Of a DNA stretch of 64,000 nucleotides, positions 1-8,320 are shown in pieces. A model generated the notes under the pieces. The model did no database searches, was not told where the DNA came from, and saw only the letters and a program-made list of their open reading frames with translations. Origin of the DNA: Paenisporosarcina sp050269735. Its GTDB lineage: Bacteria > Bacillota > Bacilli > Bacillales_A > Planococcaceae. The translations under genes were made by a program, and so were the position numbers. The stretch covers positions 248,001 to 312,000 of the forward strand of contig NZ_JBNNIX010000002.1 in NCBI RefSeq assembly GCF_050269735.1. Direction: 5' to 3'. Within the stretch, counting starts at the first letter, position 1, and every line of letters begins with the position of its first letter.

Positions 1-53
1 CACCGTTGTTGCATATACTGAAATTACCCAGAATTCTTTTAACTATTCTTCTG

Positions 54-83
54 TTGACATCCATTCATATGCAAGTCTATAAT
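54..83 (+). promoter_or_regulatory. Sigma-A promoter of the proC T-box transcript
   Basis: A perfect -35 TTGACA (54-59) and a perfect -10 TATAAT (78-83) are separated by 18 bases, one more than ideal. They lie just upstream of the T-box leader, so transcription should start near position 90. No other gene lies between this promoter and proC. Confidence 0.8.
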
Positions 84-99
84 TTCAATAATTTAGAAC

Positions 100-334
100 G
101 TTCAGGCTTTGATAAAGATCAGTAATCGTGTTGAAGGAATGTAGAGATTGTGTTCACCGGCTGAAAGACACACTTCCCTCTCACAGGATGAACCTACTTT
201 GGAGCCGCCATGCAAACATGGCCGTGCCTTCGCGATAAGAAGGAACAAGTTGTGCTCCATGTGGGGCAAAACAAGGTGGTACCGCGGAAACATGCGTTTT
301 CGTCCTTTTATTAGGACGGGAGCGCATTTTTTTA
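100..334 (+). promoter_or_regulatory. T-box riboswitch, proline-specific, upstream of proC
   Basis: Stem I carries the loop-E pair AGTA (about 121-125) and GAA (190-192). The triplet after GAA is CCT (193-195), followed by the conserved purine A196, so the specifier reads a proline codon. The T-box sequence AAGGTGGTACCGCG is at 273-286. Its TGGT (277-280) pairs with the NCCA end of an uncharged tRNA; the T fits the discriminator A of tRNA-Pro. The terminator stem (about 292-327) ends in seven T residues (327-333). From the family's known mechanism, uncharged tRNA-Pro should stabilise the antiterminator and switch on proline synthesis when proline is scarce. Specifier, discriminator and downstream gene all agree. 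Confidence 0.93.
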
Positions 335-355
335 TACAAAAAAGGAGGAGTAACA

Positions 356-1168
356 ATGAAAACGATTGTATTTGTTGGAGCGGGTTCAATGGCGCAAGCG
401 ATGATTCATGGCTGGATGAAAGAAGCGACTGTTTCCCCGGAGAACGTATTTGTAATGAACAAATCCGATCGCAAAAAGTTGACTTCTCTTAACGAAACAT
501 ACGGCGTTCAAGTCGTTTCTGAAAACAAAGATGTTTTAAAAACAGCTGATTTAATTATTTTGGCGATGAAGCCTAAAGATGTTCAGGCGGGCATGCAGGC
601 AGTAGCCCCTTACCTTTCCAAAACTGCTGTAGTGCTGTCAATTCTTGCAGGAGTTCCTATAACGACAATCGCTCAAGGACTTGGCGAACGTCCAATTGCC
701 CGTTGTATGCCAAATACGTCGGCTACAATCGGAATGTCTGCAAGTGCAGTAGCCTGGAATGAACTGATGACTCAAACTGATAAAGAGGAAATCTTGAAAC
801 TTCTGGGTACAATTGGATCTGTCATTGAGGTAGAAGAAGATCAACTACATGTCATTACGGCTTTATCCGGTAGTGGTCCAGCATATGTTTATTACTTTGT
901 CGAAGCCTTTGAAAAAGCTGCAGTCGCAAGTGGACTTGACCAACAAATTGCTCGTAACTTACTCGTCCAAACATTGGCCGGGTCAGCTGAGATGTTAAAA
1001 CAATCATCCGATTCTCCATCTACGCTGCGAGAACATGTCACAAGTCCTGGCGGGACAACGGAAGCCGGGATTCAAGCATTGCAGGAGAAAGGGTTTATCG
1101 ACATGCTTGGAAGTTGCTTGAACGAAGCTGAATCACGTTCTCGTGAGCTTGGGAAGCGCTATATTTAG
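356..1168 (+). CDS. proC: Pyrroline-5-carboxylate reductase
   Basis: A 270-residue cytoplasmic enzyme that reduces pyrroline-5-carboxylate to proline with NAD(P)H, the last step of proline synthesis. The N-terminus has the Rossmann motif GAGSMA (residues 8-13). The C-terminal half has the family signature region with SGSGPAYVYYF and the SPGGTTEAG segment that forms the substrate site. Length is normal for ProC/ProI. The start is fixed by AAAGGAGGAG (341-350) six bases upstream. It is the first gene after a proline T-box, so it should be induced by proline starvation; Bacillus proI is controlled in the same way. No odd features. Confidence 0.96.
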   Translation: MKTIVFVGAGSMAQAMIHGWMKEATVSPENVFVMNKSDRKKLTSLNETYGVQVVSENKDVLKTADLIILAMKPKDVQAGMQAVAPYLSKTAVVLSILAGVPITTIAQGLGERPIARCMPNTSATIGMSASAVAWNELMTQTDKEEILKLLGTIGSVIEVEEDQLHVITALSGSGPAYVYYFVEAFEKAAVASGLDQQIARNLLVQTLAGSAEMLKQSSDSPSTLREHVTSPGGTTEAGIQALQEKGFIDMLGSCLNEAESRSRELGKRYI

Positions 1169-1217
1169 GGTGAATTTGCTATACTACCTCATATACATAA
1201 AGGAGGAATAACATTTT

Positions 1218-2240
1218 ATGGCAAAAGCTAAATTATTTGAAGAATATACAATAAAAAATGTGACGTTCAAAAATCGAATCGTAATGGCACCGATGTGCAT
1301 GTATTCAAGTCACAATCAAGATGGGCAGGTTGAAGATTGGCATCGTGTTCACTACCCAACTCGCGCTGTGGGTCAAGTTGGCTTAATCATATTGGAGGCT
1401 ACTGCCGTCTTACCTGAAGGTCGAATATCTGCACAGGACCTTGGCATATGGAGTGATGAACACACAACCGGATTATCTGAACTCGTTCAATCCGTGAAAG
1501 TGCATGGCTCAAAAACTGGCATCCAGCTTGCGCACGCAGGCCGTAAAGCAACGGTGGATGGTGACATTTTTGCCCCTTCTCCTTTAGCATTTAATGATCA
1601 ATATAAAACACCGGTTGAAATGTCAAAAGATGATATTGCTAAAACAGTTAATGCTTTTAAAGCAGGTGCAATCCGTGCGAAAGAAGCTGGATTCGATGTC
1701 ATTGAACTGCACGGTGCGCATGGCTACCTAATCAATGAGTTTTTATCCCCACTTACGAATAAACGCACGGATGAATACGGCGGAAGCGACGAAAATCGTT
1801 ACCGTTTACTTCGTGAAGTAATTGAAGCAGTACGCAGTGTTTGGGAAGGACCATTATTTGTCCGCATTTCTGCACACGATTATACGGAAGGCGGCATGAC
1901 ACCAGAATCCTATGTAACGATGACCAAATGGATGAAAGAACAAGACATTGATTTGATCGACGTCAGTTCAGGAGCGAATGTTCCAGCAACGATCGATTCC
2001 TTCCCCGGCTATCAGGTGAAGTTTGCTGAAACAATCAAACATGGGACACCGATTGCGACAGGTGCAGTAGGAATGATCACTTCCCCACTTCAAGCTGAGG
2101 AAATTCTGAAAAATGAACGTGCAGATTTAATCTTTTTAGCACGTGAATTATTACGAGATCCATACTGGCCTTATCGTGCAGCTAAAGAACTTCGCACAGA
2201 AATAAAATCACCGGTACAGTATGAACGTGGATGGTTATAA
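1218..2240 (+). CDS. namA: NADPH dehydrogenase, old yellow enzyme family (NamA/YqjM type)
   Basis: A 340-residue FMN-dependent ene-reductase that reduces activated C=C bonds of enones and nitro compounds; its natural substrate is uncertain, probably electrophiles formed under oxidative stress. The YqjM-type residues are visible: Cys27 and Tyr29 in APMCMYS, the HGAH pair in ELHGAHGYL (about 165-168), and an Arg near the C-terminus (YERGWL) that reaches the neighbouring subunit's active site. A strong AAAGGAGGA lies upstream of the ATG, 49 bases after proC. No terminator is obvious between them, so it may be co-transcribed with proC. A hairpin terminator follows at 2249-2276. Confidence 0.93.
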   Translation: MAKAKLFEEYTIKNVTFKNRIVMAPMCMYSSHNQDGQVEDWHRVHYPTRAVGQVGLIILEATAVLPEGRISAQDLGIWSDEHTTGLSELVQSVKVHGSKTGIQLAHAGRKATVDGDIFAPSPLAFNDQYKTPVEMSKDDIAKTVNAFKAGAIRAKEAGFDVIELHGAHGYLINEFLSPLTNKRTDEYGGSDENRYRLLREVIEAVRSVWEGPLFVRISAHDYTEGGMTPESYVTMTKWMKEQDIDLIDVSSGANVPATIDSFPGYQVKFAETIKHGTPIATGAVGMITSPLQAEEILKNERADLIFLARELLRDPYWPYRAAKELRTEIKSPVQYERGWL

Positions 2241-2248
2241 GACTATAG

Positions 2249-2276
2249 AAAAAAGGACCCAATTGGGTCCTTTTTT
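2249..2276. terminator. Intrinsic terminator after namA, shared with convergent speD
   Basis: The inverted repeat AAAGGACCC-AATT-GGGTCCTTT is flanked by A-rich sequence on the left and T6 on the right, so it can work in both directions. It separates namA (+) from the convergent speD (-). Confidence 0.85.
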
Positions 2277-2284
2277 GCGTCTAT

Positions 2285-3085
2285 TTAAGACATATTTTTT
2301 GCGTAGAAGATTTCATCCATTTCTTTTTTCAGCTTCTTCGTAATCTCGATCTTTTCTTCTTCAGACAATGTATCTTCCTTGTATCCAAATAAGTAATTGT
2401 TAAGATCGAATTTTTTCAGCTTACATTTTGTATGGAAGATATTTTCCTGGTAGACGTTCACATCAATCATTTGGAAAACGTCCTGAACGCTCTCAGGAAT
2501 GTAGTTCTGGATGGAATTGATGTCATGATCGATAAAGAGTTTATGACCTTCAACGTCTCTTGTGAAGCCACGAACACGATAATCAATGACCATAACATCG
2601 GTTTCAAATGAGTGAATCAAATAATTCAATGCTTTTAATGGAGAAATTTCGCCACATGTTGAAATATCGATATCTGCACGGAATGTACTGATACCTTCAT
2701 CAGGATGGTATTCCGGATATGTGTGAACGGTTATATGGCTTTTATCCAAATGACCGACTACTGCATCAGGACCTGGAGATTGCTTGAAAGATTCCAGTGG
2801 GGACTCGTCAACTGGTCCCTCTGAAACCAAAATCGTTACACTGGCCCCTTGTGGTTCATAATCTTGTTTGGCAATGTTTAAAATGTTTGCCTCAATCATA
2901 TCTGAAACGTTGGTTAAGATGTTTGTCAGACGCTCTGCATTATACTGTTCATCGATATAATTGATATACGCCTCTCGCTCTTCCTTTGTTCTTGTATAGC
3001 AAATATCATACATGTTGAAACTTAATGTTTTAGTTAAATTGTTAAAACCGTGTAATTTAATTCTTTCATTCGGAGTTAAACTCAT
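2285..3085 (-). CDS. speD: S-adenosylmethionine decarboxylase proenzyme, long (E. coli-type) form
   Basis: This pyruvoyl-dependent enzyme makes decarboxylated SAM, the aminopropyl donor for spermidine synthesis. It is 266 residues from the ATG at 3085, which I prefer because GAAGGGG lies upstream and the E. coli protein starts at the equivalent place; the frame stays open to 3181 without a better start. LDKSHITVHTYPE carries the self-cleavage Ser116, which becomes the pyruvoyl group, and the segments STCGEISPLKALNYLIH and NVYQENIFHTK are near-identical to E. coli SpeD. B. subtilis SpeD is the short (about 126-residue) class, so a long form here is notable. No spermidine synthase lies next to it in this window. 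Confidence 0.93.
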   Translation of the reverse strand: MSLTPNERIKLHGFNNLTKTLSFNMYDICYTRTKEEREAYINYIDEQYNAERLTNILTNVSDMIEANILNIAKQDYEPQGASVTILVSEGPVDESPLESFKQSPGPDAVVGHLDKSHITVHTYPEYHPDEGISTFRADIDISTCGEISPLKALNYLIHSFETDVMVIDYRVRGFTRDVEGHKLFIDHDINSIQNYIPESVQDVFQMIDVNVYQENIFHTKCKLKKFDLNNYLFGYKEDTLSEEEKIEITKKLKKEMDEIFYAKNMS

Positions 3086-3283
3086 TTTATGTAATCCCCT
3101 TCTCAATTGATTATTAGACAAATTTCGCAATTTGTATTCTTCACAGGCTATATTTTTCCCGAATCCATTATTGTGAAACATACAGTCAATTATATCACTT
3201 TTTACTAAACGGCAAAAACTTTCCCATTTTCACATGTGTAAGTTCTAGTATACGGTACAACATATCAACTAAGAGGTGATGAT

Positions 3284-4540
3284 ATGGCGAGGCTTGTTTA
3301 TCTGTTTTTGATAGTTTGTTTTTTACACCCTTCCATGACGAATGCGGCACCAACTGATTCGACCGTAAAAGTCGCCTATATTAAGGATGGCTATTTGTGG
3401 ATCAAAGATAAAGGGTTAGAACAAAAGTTGACTGATCAAATAGCAAATTATCCTAATCCCCCGCAATGGTCTTTTGATGGGAAAATGCTTCTTTATCAAA
3501 AAGAAGTACCTGCTACTATAAATGATAGTCAAGGCACTGAAAGTGAATTGTGGGTGTATGATTTAAAAACCAAAAAGCATCGTAAAATTTTTTATGACGG
3601 ATACAATCCAAAATGGTCGCCAATTGAAAACATTGTAGCGTTTCAAAATGGTGGTGTGTTGAACATATCTGACTTAACTAGTTTTTATAACATCTCTCTC
3701 GGAGTAGATGATTATGCATGGCAGCCGAATGGGAAGGGCTTTATCGCATCATCAAGTGCTTCCTTAAGACCAGATGGATGGACAAATCCAATCCTTTATA
3801 CTATTTCATTAACGGGCGGCAATCAAAACATCAGCGATTTATCTACAAATGCGAAAAAATTCTTTGTGGTTCCAAAAGAACTCCAGAAAGATGAAGTCAA
3901 AATCCCTTCAATCAATGTCCAATCATTTGCCTATTCACCAAATAACAAATGGATATCTTTTATTGTGTCCCCTACCGCTTCTTGGTCGATGGACAGTAAT
4001 ATGCTTTGTGTCATTTCAGCAGATGGGAAAGAATTTACCGTTCTTGACGAGGTCATCTTCGAATTCAATCCAAAGTGGTCATTTAAGGATAGTTTACTCG
4101 GCTACATCGCAGGTGGAGGACGTATCGTATTTGGTTTCAAAGATAAAGACTTAAAAGTAACTGAACTCCCTGCATACCATACTTTGACCCTTACGCCAAA
4201 AAACTATGCAGATATGGGTTTCACATGGGTAAACGAGCGTTCTCTTATTGTATCCAGGGTGAAAGAAAGTGAATGGTCAAATGACCCTGAAAAGCGCCCA
4301 AAACCATCATTGTATTTCTTAACTCTGGGCAGTCAGAAACAATTGAAAATTACGATCCCTCCAAAAGATCAAGGTGATTATTATCCACAATTTTTGCCTT
4401 CGATTAATAAAATCACTTGGGTAAGACAAATCGATATCGCGAATACTAAAGGGGATTTATGGATAGCTGATCCGAATGGTGAAAACGCGCACATTTGGAT
4501 AGAAGATGTTGGACCGTACTCTTTCTATCCTTCATCATGA
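3284..4540 (+). CDS. Secreted TolB-like beta-propeller protein
   Basis: 418 residues. Residues 1-22 form a signal peptide (short basic start, LVYLFLIVCFL core, likely cleavage after NAA). The mature part has repeated blades of the WD40/TolB-like type, seen as recurring PQWSFDGKMLLY, PKWSPIENIVAF, AWQPNGKGFIAS, SFAYSPNNKWISF and PKWSFKDSLLGY motifs, which suggests a six-bladed propeller. No catalytic residues are evident. It probably acts outside the membrane in protein or ligand binding, but the partner is unknown. The start has AGAGGTGATG just upstream. It is divergent from speD and isolated from other plus-strand genes. Confidence 0.7.
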   Translation: MARLVYLFLIVCFLHPSMTNAAPTDSTVKVAYIKDGYLWIKDKGLEQKLTDQIANYPNPPQWSFDGKMLLYQKEVPATINDSQGTESELWVYDLKTKKHRKIFYDGYNPKWSPIENIVAFQNGGVLNISDLTSFYNISLGVDDYAWQPNGKGFIASSSASLRPDGWTNPILYTISLTGGNQNISDLSTNAKKFFVVPKELQKDEVKIPSINVQSFAYSPNNKWISFIVSPTASWSMDSNMLCVISADGKEFTVLDEVIFEFNPKWSFKDSLLGYIAGGGRIVFGFKDKDLKVTELPAYHTLTLTPKNYADMGFTWVNERSLIVSRVKESEWSNDPEKRPKPSLYFLTLGSQKQLKITIPPKDQGDYYPQFLPSINKITWVRQIDIANTKGDLWIADPNGENAHIWIEDVGPYSFYPSS

Positions 4541-4564
4541 GAAGGATTAACTACTTATACAAAA

Positions 4565-4603
4565 TTAAAGCCAACTCTGAAGAAAGAGTTGGCTTTAATT
4601 TTG
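4565..4603 (+). terminator. Intrinsic terminator after the TolB-like gene
   Basis: The inverted repeat AAAGCCAACTCT ... AGAGTTGGCTTT is followed by the T-rich AATTTTGT. It lies 25 bases after the stop codon of the upstream plus-strand gene. Confidence 0.75.
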
Positions 4604-4656
4604 TACATGATATAGGGATTTTAATGCTCTGTTGTTTCCTTCTGCACTCATTATGC

Positions 4657-5190
4657 TTAATGATTTTGAATGAACAATGTTCCATGGTCATCCACTGAAT
4701 AGAAAAAAATATCTAAATTCGTCATGGGAGAAGAAAGTTCAATTGCATATCCATATTTCAAAGTTCCATTATCTTGCACTTCGAAGTAATGATAACTTTC
4801 AACAGCTCCATTATTTTTTAACCTTTGTAATTCTTGCATATAAAAAGACCTGAATTTCTGAACATCTATATAGGTTGTGTAAAAATTGGAGCAACCGTCT
4901 TCTTGGAATTTAATGAATGTCCTTTCTGGTAGACGCACAGAAAAACTTTGTAGCGCCTCACTAAATTCACATTGATAAGTATCATTAGTAAATAAGTAGC
5001 TCTTTATCAAATTATTGAAACCCAAATTCCAAAAGTAGAATTGGATTAAAAGGAACAACGGTAAAACGATTGAAAGAATTTTTTTAGTTGGAGTACTCCC
5101 TTTAATCCAATAAAGAATTATTGTAAGTACAATAATCGAAAGAACAATGAAAATGGTGTATGGAATGTAAAGTATATTTCCTGCCATCAT
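4657..5190 (-). CDS. Hypothetical membrane protein with an extracytoplasmic domain
   Basis: About 177 residues. Two hydrophobic segments (about residues 8-27 and 40-60) are followed by a soluble domain of about 115 residues with two cysteines (in TYQCEF and DGCSNF) that could form a disulfide outside the cell. I do not recognise the family. The reading frame also holds a TTG at 5193, but AGGAG suits one of the tandem ATG codons at 5190/5187 better. It is the first of a long series of small minus-strand genes with unknown roles. Confidence 0.6.
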   Translation of the reverse strand: MMAGNILYIPYTIFIVLSIIVLTIILYWIKGSTPTKKILSIVLPLFLLIQFYFWNLGFNNLIKSYLFTNDTYQCEFSEALQSFSVRLPERTFIKFQEDGCSNFYTTYIDVQKFRSFYMQELQRLKNNGAVESYHYFEVQDNGTLKYGYAIELSSPMTNLDIFFYSVDDHGTLFIQNH

Positions 5191-5228
5191 CAATTCTCCT
5201 TCTTCAAGACGGTCTTCTTTGATAAAAA

Positions 5229-5357
5229 TTATTTTGTCAATGAAATAGTCTTTTCTTGACTCAATCTTTCTACTTCTTGCTCCAATACATGAAGTCGTCT
5301 ATGAATGCGATAAAAAATCGGTAAATATGCAACAACGACGATCAATAACCACCCCAT
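5229..5357 (-). CDS. Small single-pass membrane protein, 42 aa
   Basis: A short gene with a plausible Shine-Dalgarno (GGGAGGT, about 10 bases upstream) and an ATG at 5357. The product starts MGWLLIVVVAYLPIFY, one membrane helix, followed by a basic stretch and a short heptad-like helix (LHVLEQEVERL) that looks like a coiled coil. It lies between two other small membrane protein genes on the same strand. The topology, one TM helix plus a cytoplasmic coiled coil, resembles many small Bacillales membrane proteins. Its function is unknown. Confidence 0.5.
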   Translation of the reverse strand: MGWLLIVVVAYLPIFYRIHRRLHVLEQEVERLSQEKTISLTK

Positions 5358-5389
5358 ACATGCACTACCTCCCTAAAATTCTAAAGCTA

Positions 5390-5572
5390 TCAATCCATTC
5401 CTCCACCCGAATGATTGTTGTTATCTCCCATCCGGTAATTCGTATCATCCCCTGGCTTCGCATGTGGATGTGTTGATCTAAATGGGTGATTATTAATCTT
5501 CTTTCTTCTCCAGTCAATGTACACTCCCAAGCCGAAAAGCATTGTGAACATAGCACCAAAAAACCATCCCAA
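5390..5572 (-). CDS. Small membrane protein, 60 aa, TTG start
   Basis: AAGGGG lies five bases upstream of a TTG at 5572. The product has one hydrophobic helix (WFFGAMFTMLFGLGVYI) followed by basic WRRKK, then a His/Asn/Gly-rich polar tail. It has the same MGW-plus-helix layout as the 42-residue neighbour at 5229-5357 and is probably in the same transcript. A second frame over the same DNA (5365-5559) gives an irregular protein and was rejected. Function unknown. Confidence 0.5.
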   Translation of the reverse strand: MGWFFGAMFTMLFGLGVYIDWRRKKINNHPFRSTHPHAKPGDDTNYRMGDNNNHSGGGMD

Positions 5573-5610
5573 TGTGACCCCTTCCCTTCATTTCAAGCAT
5601 TATGTTGATA

Positions 5611-6141
5611 TTAAATAAGAAAATCTGTCCATTCACCATTTTCAAATGCAAATTTTTCTCTCGTACATTCCAATTGAAAACCGGTTTTTTCTGCTAGACG
5701 AATGGAATGTAAATTGTCCGTATTAATATGCAATTCAATTCGATGAAAACCTAAGTTCTTAAACACCCATTCCTTGGTGGCAGATACACTTTCGGAACCA
5801 TAGCCAATATGCCAGTATTGATTATGAAGGGAGTACCCCATCATAGCCCATTGATAATCTAGCCTTAAGATCTTGCATAATTCAACTTTGCCTACATTCA
5901 CTCCATCTTCTTTACGAAAGACTCCGTACTGGTACATTTCATCATTAATTGCTGCTTTATTAAATCCTTCAATCCAGTCGCAAAACCAGTCAAAAGTGGA
6001 AGACGGCATATCTGAAGGGCGTCCATCGTCATATTTATATTGGGATGGACGCCTGTTGTCATATTCCGCGTACCAATTCTCATAATCTTCATTTTGATAT
6101 GGGCGAATAATTAACCTATCCGTTTCAATTTTGATTTCCAA
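5611..6141 (-). CDS. GNAT family N-acetyltransferase (RimJ/RimL-like)
   Basis: 176 residues. The opening IETDRLIIRPYQNEDY is typical of the COG1670 RimJ/RimL branch, and the core has the acetyl-CoA loop region HIGYGSESV (about residues 111-119) followed by IELHINTDNLHSIRLAEKTGFQ, the usual beta5-alpha4 segment. Its substrate cannot be read from the sequence; relatives acetylate protein N-termini, amino acids or antibiotics. A plausible ribosome site (AAGGAG) precedes the ATG. It is intact, unlike the broken GNAT gene that follows upstream on the same strand. Confidence 0.82.
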   Translation of the reverse strand: MEIKIETDRLIIRPYQNEDYENWYAEYDNRRPSQYKYDDGRPSDMPSSTFDWFCDWIEGFNKAAINDEMYQYGVFRKEDGVNVGKVELCKILRLDYQWAMMGYSLHNQYWHIGYGSESVSATKEWVFKNLGFHRIELHINTDNLHSIRLAEKTGFQLECTREKFAFENGEWTDFLI

Positions 6142-6170
6142 CGAAAAAAACTCCTTTATTCGAACATTAT

Positions 6171-7049
6171 CTAAATGGTGAGTTCATATGTAACTAGTTG
6201 ATGTTGTTCTTCAAAACCCACCTTTTTGTAAATGGAAATGGCTGCTTCATTACTCCGTTTAACACATAAAGTTATTTCATTTATTTCATGAAAGGAGAAT
6301 AAGAATTTCAGACTTTCGTTTTACAATTGTCTCCCTATTCCTCTGTTTCTTGCATGAGGAGTAACGGAAAAGAAATGAATATCCCCTTCTGAAAAGTTCG
6401 GATTCGCTTCACAAAATACATAACCAAGCAATTTCCCATCTGAACATGCAACAAATACTTTATGTTCGCTATTGATTTTCTTGATTATTTCTTTAGCTGT
6501 GAAATAAGCATGCTTAAATGCTTCCTCATGCAACAATTTGAAAGAATTGTATTCGTTGGGTGTCATTTCTGCTACATCACAATTTGCTTCATTAGATCGT
6601 TGAAGATGTGAACGAGTGATTGTCAGAATCGAATGCTCACCTTTATTTGTAGCCCCTAGCCATTTCATAAAAGAAATACAATTGGTATTATGTGACTGAT
6701 AAAAACCAAGTGCTTTATTAAGGGACAATGGAAGTTGTTTTACTAATTTATCCCACATCATAATGGAGACTTGCTGCCATTCATCATGGTTGACAAAAGG
6801 TCCCCAAATTTCAGCATTCCTTGTATTCCCATCGATATCAAAACCAAGAACGCCAATCATTTTGTCATTTTCGTAGGCTACCACTAATGACTCTTCCAAG
6901 GGGAAATCTGAGAAATCATTCAACAATGTATGTAAAATCTCTTCTTCATTTATTCCACAATATCCAACATGATGTAGGGTAATCTTATTCATGTTAGCAA
7001 TGAACGTAGAAACAGCCTCAACGTCCTTAGAGTATTTAAGTTCAATCAT
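6171..7049 (-). pseudogene. GNAT acetyltransferase broken by an in-frame TAA
   Basis: From the ATG at 7049 the frame runs 242 residues and stops at TAA (6321-6323), right after the acetyl-CoA-binding motif RNRGIGRQL. The same frame then stays open for 49 more codons, reading NESLKFLFSF ... VKRSNEAAISIYKKVGFEE, a textbook GNAT C-terminus, and ends at TAG 6171-6173. Restoring one base (TTA for TAA) would give a normal two-domain protein of about 292 residues. The upstream half carries a second, divergent GNAT-like domain. This is a recent nonsense mutation or a sequence error; the truncated product lacks beta5-alpha4 and is unlikely to be active. Confidence 0.8.
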
Positions 7050-7251
7050 GGTAAACCCTATCCTCAATAAAGTTTTCTGAATAATTAACTTAATTATAAC
7101 CTTTACGAATATGGAAAACATCTGTTAATTTGGTTTTACTTTCCAAGATGTTTTAAATTATTAATTGTAATCTGTCTAACTTTAATAAATACAAAAACAC
7201 TGGATTAAAGTCTAAGCCTTTCAGTATTAAATCATTTTCCTTAATTAAAAA

Positions 7252-7300
7252 CCAAAAAAGGCACCCAATTATCATAGAACAATTGGATGCCCTTTATTAT
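7252..7300 (-). terminator. Intrinsic terminator on the minus strand
   Basis: Read on the minus strand, AAAGGGCATCCAATT is paired with AATTGGGTGCCTTTTTTGG. The stem ends in a T run, as expected downstream of the 7470-7877 gene. The rest of 7122-7470 holds no convincing gene; it has a second AT-rich dyad, ATAACAATTTTAATTGTTAT, at about 7362-7381. Confidence 0.65.
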
Positions 7301-7469
7301 TGTTAGATCAAGTTTTGCATCTACTTTACTTCCTAATTGCACACATAATTAACAGTTCAAATAACAGAATAACAATTTTAATTGTTATTGAGCTAATCGA
7401 CTATCTATTAGGCAACTAGAACGGTAGCACTCGTGGTTGAAAACAGTATTATCTATACGGAGATGATCA

Positions 7470-7877
7470 TCAGTCCCCTTGAGTTATTTCTATTTTAAAT
7501 GCCTTAGGGTTCAAATTGTTTTTTATTATCGCTTCTTTAATAATCTTGTTAACTTTTTCTTTTTCTTGTGGAGTAACCACCGCGTTATTTGGCATTATAA
7601 TGTTAAGTCTAATATCATCTTGAGAATATATCATCCCAGCAATAGAATAGTTGTATTTTTCTTTTTTCATTTCTTCATTCACTTGATCATAAAACCCTCC
7701 CTTTTTTTCAAGGAGTTCTTGAAAGTCATCTACTTCTTTTAGTAAGACTTCACTTGCCTTTTGGGACATTTGAGAAGAAGCTTTTTCTTCTTTTACAAAG
7801 ACCTGAGTGTAAATAAATAATGCTACAACAATTAAAAGTAATCCAACTCCGAATACACTAAACTTCCCTAACTTCAC
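7470..7877 (-). CDS. Membrane-anchored hypothetical protein
   Basis: 135 residues from a GTG start at 7877 with AGGAG about 9 bases upstream. An N-terminal uncleaved-looking helix (residues 5-26, FSVFGVGLLLIVVALFIYTQVF) anchors a charged, lysine/glutamate-rich extracellular domain of about 105 residues. The later part (IRLNIIMPNNAVVTPQEKEKVNKIIKEAI) looks like a mixed alpha/beta fold. I do not recognise the family. It is an apparently intact member of the small-gene cluster at 4.6-12 kb. Confidence 0.55.
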   Translation of the reverse strand: MKLGKFSVFGVGLLLIVVALFIYTQVFVKEEKASSQMSQKASEVLLKEVDDFQELLEKKGGFYDQVNEEMKKEKYNYSIAGMIYSQDDIRLNIIMPNNAVVTPQEKEKVNKIIKEAIIKNNLNPKAFKIEITQGD

Positions 7878-8003
7878 GCAGACAACTCCTATTGTGTTTT
7901 TCTAATGATATGTCTGAGCAAATGGAAATAGCCGTTAAAATAACCCCCAAATGAGGTAGTTTTCGCGCTTTCTGTTCCATAAGAATGGCAGCATGTCCTT
8001 CAA

Positions 8004-8026
8004 CTAAGCACCCGTTTAATAGGGAA
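8004..8026 (+). repeat. Intergenic repeat, copy E
   Basis: CTAAGCACCCGTTTAATAGGG is the most diverged copy of a short family seen five times between 8.0 and 10.1 kb, all in the same orientation. It lies just past the stop of a degraded minus-strand frame. Confidence 0.45.
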
Positions 8027-8029
8027 TTA

Positions 8030-8140
8030 TTAATTTTTTTCATTTATCCACTCTTTGTATTCAGGTAAAGTTGGGATTGTTGGATCCTCCACAAGGGAAT
8101 GGGACTGATTGGTTTCAATTTTTTGTATGCTTATATCTAT
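8030..8140 (-). pseudogene. 3' remnant of a small gene
   Basis: An open frame of 36 codons without a start codon ends at TAA 8030-8032. Its end (VEDPTIPTLPEYKEWI) reads like the C-terminus of a real protein, not random translation. The frame is closed upstream by a TAG inside a TATAGATAGATATA duplication. I cannot name the parent gene. It is followed at once by repeat copy E. Apart from this and a terminator, 8044-8320 holds no gene I can support. Confidence 0.3.
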
Positions 8141-8190
8141 CTATATAGAAACTAGATTCGAAAGATTTGGTATCTCATTAATAAACAAAT

Positions 8191-8233
8191 GGAAAAGGAT
8201 TGTACCCTCTTAATTTGGGTCCAATCCTTTTAA
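8191..8233 (-). terminator. Intrinsic terminator after the 8321-8764 gene
   Basis: AAAAGGATTG (8193-8202) pairs with CAATCCTTTT (8222-8231), with an inner TACCCTCTTAATTTGGGTCC dyad. On the minus strand the stem is followed by TTTTCCATTTG. Confidence 0.65.
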
Positions 8234-8276
8234 CTTGTTAACGATTAAAATGAGAATAAATTTGTCTTTTCTTTAT

Positions 8277-8300
8277 CTAAAGCACTCGTTTGTTGAAGAA
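8277..8300 (+). repeat. Intergenic repeat, copy A
   Basis: CTAAAGCACTCGTTTGTTGAA, ending in GAA, lies 20 bases downstream of the stop of the 8321-8764 minus-strand gene. It shares the core CTAAAGCAC and TTGTTGAAGAA with other copies. Confidence 0.55.
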
Positions 8301-8320
8301 AAGGTATATAAATCGAGATG

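Noticed and set aside
5365..5559. Alternative frame over the 5390-5572 small protein
   Set aside because: It has no ribosome site and an irregular composition; the other frame gives a membrane helix and has a good ribosome site.
7858..8043. 61-codon minus-strand frame running through repeat copy E
   Set aside because: It spans an intergenic repeat, overlaps the start of the 7470-7877 gene, and has no ribosome site. The sequence does not look like a stable protein.
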